From contig NZ_JAUOQT010000007.1 of the NCBI RefSeq assembly GCF_030547245.1, positions 62,001 through 126,000 of the forward strand: a DNA stretch of 64,000 bases, read 5' to 3'. The notes beneath the pieces are model-generated. The model saw only the letters and a program-made list of their open reading frames with translations, was not told the DNA's origin and did no database searches. Position numbers and translations under genes: made by a program. How positions within the stretch are numbered: position 1 is the first letter of the stretch; each line of letters opens with the position of its first letter. This document shows positions 62,033 through 64,000 of the stretch, one piece after another. The stretch comes from Oceanihabitans sp. 2_MG-2023 (lineage in GTDB: Bacteria; Bacteroidota; Bacteroidia; Flavobacteriales; Flavobacteriaceae).

Positions 62033-62902
62033 TTATTCTACTATTTTATTTAAAGTATATTCTATAAGCGCATTAACTACCGCTTTTGGGTCTTTACTAA
62101 ACTCGCCAGTTGCTCTATTTGCAATAATAGCGTTCATAGACAATGCTTTATGCCCTAAAAGTTTAGCAATCCCGTAAATACCTGCAGTTTCCATTTCTAG
62201 GTTTGTTATAGCCATTCCTTTAAAATTAAAGCTTGCAAGGGTATCGTTTAAATGGTTATCCTGAATTGGTAAACGAAGAATTCGGCCTTGTGGTCCATAA
62301 AAACCAACATTAGTTGCTGTAAAACCTGTAACCGTTTTATTGGATTTTATTTTATTTAATAATGAAGAATCACAAGTTACTATATAAGGATCTGATTTTT
62401 TATTGAACCAGTTTGTGTGTTGCATTAATGCTTCCGAAATTTCTGTATTTTGCACATGTTCGCTTTCATAAAAATGAAGTAAACTATCAAAACCTGCAGC
62501 ATACTCGCTAACTAAAAAAGCATCAATAGGAATGTTTTTTTGTATGGAACCAGAAGTACCAATTCTAATAATATTTAGAGTGGTTAATGTATCTTTAATT
62601 TCTCTTTTATTAAAATCTATATTTACTAAAGCATCTAATTCGTTAAAAACAATATCTATGTTATCTGTTCCAATTCCGGTAGAAATTACAGTTAGCCTTT
62701 TGCCTTTATAAATTCCTGTTTGTGTATGAAATTCTCTTTTATGTGTAGAAAATTCAATCGTATCAAAATGCTTGGTTACACTTTTAACACGATCTGGATC
62801 ACCAACTGTTATAATTGTATCTGCTATATGTTCTGGTTTTAAATTTAAATGATAGACGCTTCCATCAGGATTTAAAATTAATTCAGATTCTTTAATTGGC
62901 AT
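62033..62902 (-). CDS. Nucleoside phosphorylase (uridine phosphorylase-like)
   Basis: A 289-residue enzyme of the PNP/UDP family. Phosphate-binding VGDPDRV (about residues 33-39), IRIGTSGSI and the ribose-binding NLEMETAGIYG are in the expected order, with ISTGIGTDNID for the ribose/phosphate site. It cleaves nucleosides with phosphate, giving base and ribose-1-phosphate; uridine preference is the usual flavobacterial annotation but unproven here. Its start overlaps the end of the DUF1835 gene by 11 bases, so translation is probably coupled. Confidence 0.9.
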   Translation of the reverse strand: MPIKESELILNPDGSVYHLNLKPEHIADTIITVGDPDRVKSVTKHFDTIEFSTHKREFHTQTGIYKGKRLTVISTGIGTDNIDIVFNELDALVNIDFNKREIKDTLTTLNIIRIGTSGSIQKNIPIDAFLVSEYAAGFDSLLHFYESEHVQNTEISEALMQHTNWFNKKSDPYIVTCDSSLLNKIKSNKTVTGFTATNVGFYGPQGRILRLPIQDNHLNDTLASFNFKGMAITNLEMETAGIYGIAKLLGHKALSMNAIIANRATGEFSKDPKAVVNALIEYTLNKIVE

Positions 62903-63833
62903 GCATTATTGTTTTTATGAGTTTATTTTCTTTTTTGTTAAACTGAAAATCTAAACGATTAACATTGCCATAAATCATGTTGTCGTTAATTTCTGAAGCA
63001 TAGTTTTTCTTTCCTAAAAGTACTTCATGTCCTTTTCTGTTTAAGCGAATACTATCATTATCTTCGGTATAAAATATGGCTAGGTTTTCTATAATTCGCA
63101 TTAATTGAATGTCGCCAAAACCATAATATCCTTGGTAGTTTAACGCATAACCTAACAGGTGATGTTTTGACTTGATATCATACTTATTAATAATATTTAA
63201 TGTGTTTTGCTCTAGAGTACTTAGTCCTGTTTTAGAATCTGGAAAACGTTTTAAATGTGCTTTAAGACAAATGCCTAGATATTCAAAAGAGGATTTTTTT
63301 GTAATGTATTTTTTTAGCAAGTTATGGTCTGTACCACAATAAATTTGCCAAACACTAACAGCAATATCTCTATCGCTTTCTTGTAGTTTAATTCTGCCTT
63401 TATAGTGCGAGTCTAATTGTTCGGGAGTTAGTTCGCTTAAACCTTTTAAATGGTCTTCATTTGCTATTCTTCCACTGCAAACTAAAGAAATAGGTAAATT
63501 TATTTTTCGTTCGTTTAAAAGACTTAGTACGGCTACCATGTTTAAATGGCAAAATAAATCGTATTCAAACCATAAAACGATTTCTGAATATTGGTCTACA
63601 GTATCTAATTTATGTAGTTCGTTTTTATATTCGTATTCATCAACTTCAATATTATAAAACTCGTTTAAAAAGTCTTTTCTAACTTTAATGAATGCATCTG
63701 TATTGATAATTCGATTTGCAGGACCTTCGCATAGCATTTCGTGCCATGTTAAAAAATCTCCTTTGTAATTTAAGTCGTTTAAATAATTCGTTAAGTTACT
63801 GCCATTTGTAATATGAAGTATATTGTCTTTCAT
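62892..63833 (-). CDS. DUF1835 domain protein
   Basis: A 313-residue soluble protein. The first ~130 residues match the DUF1835 pattern: ILHITNGSNLTNYL, GDFLTWHEMLCEGP and EIVLWFEYDLFCHLN. The C-terminal part is helical and ends with a DUF3658-like region (GYYGFGDIQLMRIIENL). Function unknown, though the family is often encoded near transcription or metabolism genes. Between the SUI1-type factor (2 bases upstream) and the nucleoside phosphorylase (11-base overlap). Confidence 0.8.
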   Translation of the reverse strand: MKDNILHITNGSNLTNYLNDLNYKGDFLTWHEMLCEGPANRIINTDAFIKVRKDFLNEFYNIEVDEYEYKNELHKLDTVDQYSEIVLWFEYDLFCHLNMVAVLSLLNERKINLPISLVCSGRIANEDHLKGLSELTPEQLDSHYKGRIKLQESDRDIAVSVWQIYCGTDHNLLKKYITKKSSFEYLGICLKAHLKRFPDSKTGLSTLEQNTLNIINKYDIKSKHHLLGYALNYQGYYGFGDIQLMRIIENLAIFYTEDNDSIRLNRKGHEVLLGKKNYASEINDNMIYGNVNRLDFQFNKKENKLIKTIMHAN

Positions 63834-63835
63834 GT

Positions 63836-64000
63836 TTAGCCTCCAACTCGTTTTACGTTAAATCCTTTTTCTTTAAGCATTTCCATGATTTTATCTCTAT
63901 AATCACCTTGAATGATAATTTTATCCTCTTTAAAACTTCCACCAACACTTAATTTGGTCTTCAGTTCTTTTGCAAGGGCTTTAAAATCTTCAGTAGCTCC
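63836..64000 (-). CDS. SUI1/YciH-type translation initiation factor homologue, 5' end outside window
   Basis: The last 54 codons are visible, ending in KRVGG and TAA at 63838-63836. The stretch KLSVGGSFKEDKIIIQGDYR and the terminal GFNVKRVGG match bacterial YciH, the homologue of eukaryotic eIF1/SUI1. YciH binds the 30S subunit and influences start-codon choice. Two bases separate it from the DUF1835 start, so they share an operon. Confidence 0.9.
   Translation of the reverse strand, partial: GATEDFKALAKELKTKLSVGGSFKEDKIIIQGDYRDKIMEMLKEKGFNVKRVGG

Overview
The window looks like chromosomal DNA of a marine-type Flavobacteriaceae bacterium (Bacteroidota). The evidence is low G+C by eye, promoters of the Bacteroidota type (TAnnTTTG near -7, twice with TTG exactly 19 bases upstream), almost no Shine-Dalgarno sequences, a type IX secretion C-terminal sorting domain, bacillithiol synthesis (bshA), a MutS2 without Smr domain, DUF6090 and DUF4834 proteins, and many outer-membrane proteins and lipoproteins. 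I see no rRNA, transposase, phage gene or CRISPR array. | 1-4.9 kb: the 3' part of a 7TM-HD phosphohydrolase, then a tRNA Ser-Pro-Arg cluster. A GIY-YIG nuclease gene lies between the intact tRNA-Arg and a duplicated, 5'-truncated tRNA-Arg remnant with its terminator. Next come an acyltransferase-like and an outer-membrane gene on the minus strand. | 5-34.8 kb: mostly housekeeping and envelope genes. These are a YfhO membrane protein, a glycosyltransferase and a flippase (one glycan block), a secreted Arg/Ser/Thr-rich protein, a TlpA-like thioredoxin, RidA, LptD, an amidase, an MCE/MlaD protein, a two-gene Fe-S oxidoreductase, SerB, a GH3-beta-lactamase fusion, BshA, a GH3 (auxin-type) adenylating enzyme, a zinc peptidase, a fused FAD/Fe-S dehydrogenase, an LpxH-like phosphoesterase and a lipoprotein. 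| 34.9-46.3 kb: aroC, a dicarboxylate/amino-acid symporter, and a tight four-gene operon (ATP-grasp ligase, rhodanese with a TerB-like tail, N-formylglutamate amidohydrolase family protein, DUF1704/QEGLA metallopeptidase). Small secreted proteins, a DCC thiol oxidoreductase, mutS2 and an alpha/beta hydrolase lipoprotein follow. | 46.3-58.6 kb: an accessory region with a cassette-like layout. A LytTR two-component system, two serine hydrolases, a small membrane protein, a DUF6090 protein, a T9SS cargo protein, a CocE/NonD hydrolase, an amidohydrolase and a YfcC transporter are mostly on the minus strand. Eight of them are followed, usually within a few bases of the stop codon, by one of two families of imperfect palindromic elements (P1-P4 and T1-T4). 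A frameshifted pseudogene and a DUF6090 leader remnant show turnover here. | 60-64 kb: ung, a small overlapping antisense membrane-protein gene, and a minus-strand operon of a SUI1/YciH factor (cut by the window end), a DUF1835 protein, a nucleoside phosphorylase and a signal-less solute-binding-like protein. | The strongest leads for something undescribed are the GIY-YIG/tRNA-Arg unit, the cassette-like array at 46-58 kb, and the ATP-grasp/FGase/DUF1704 operon. All functional statements are from reading the sequence; nothing was searched or folded by software.
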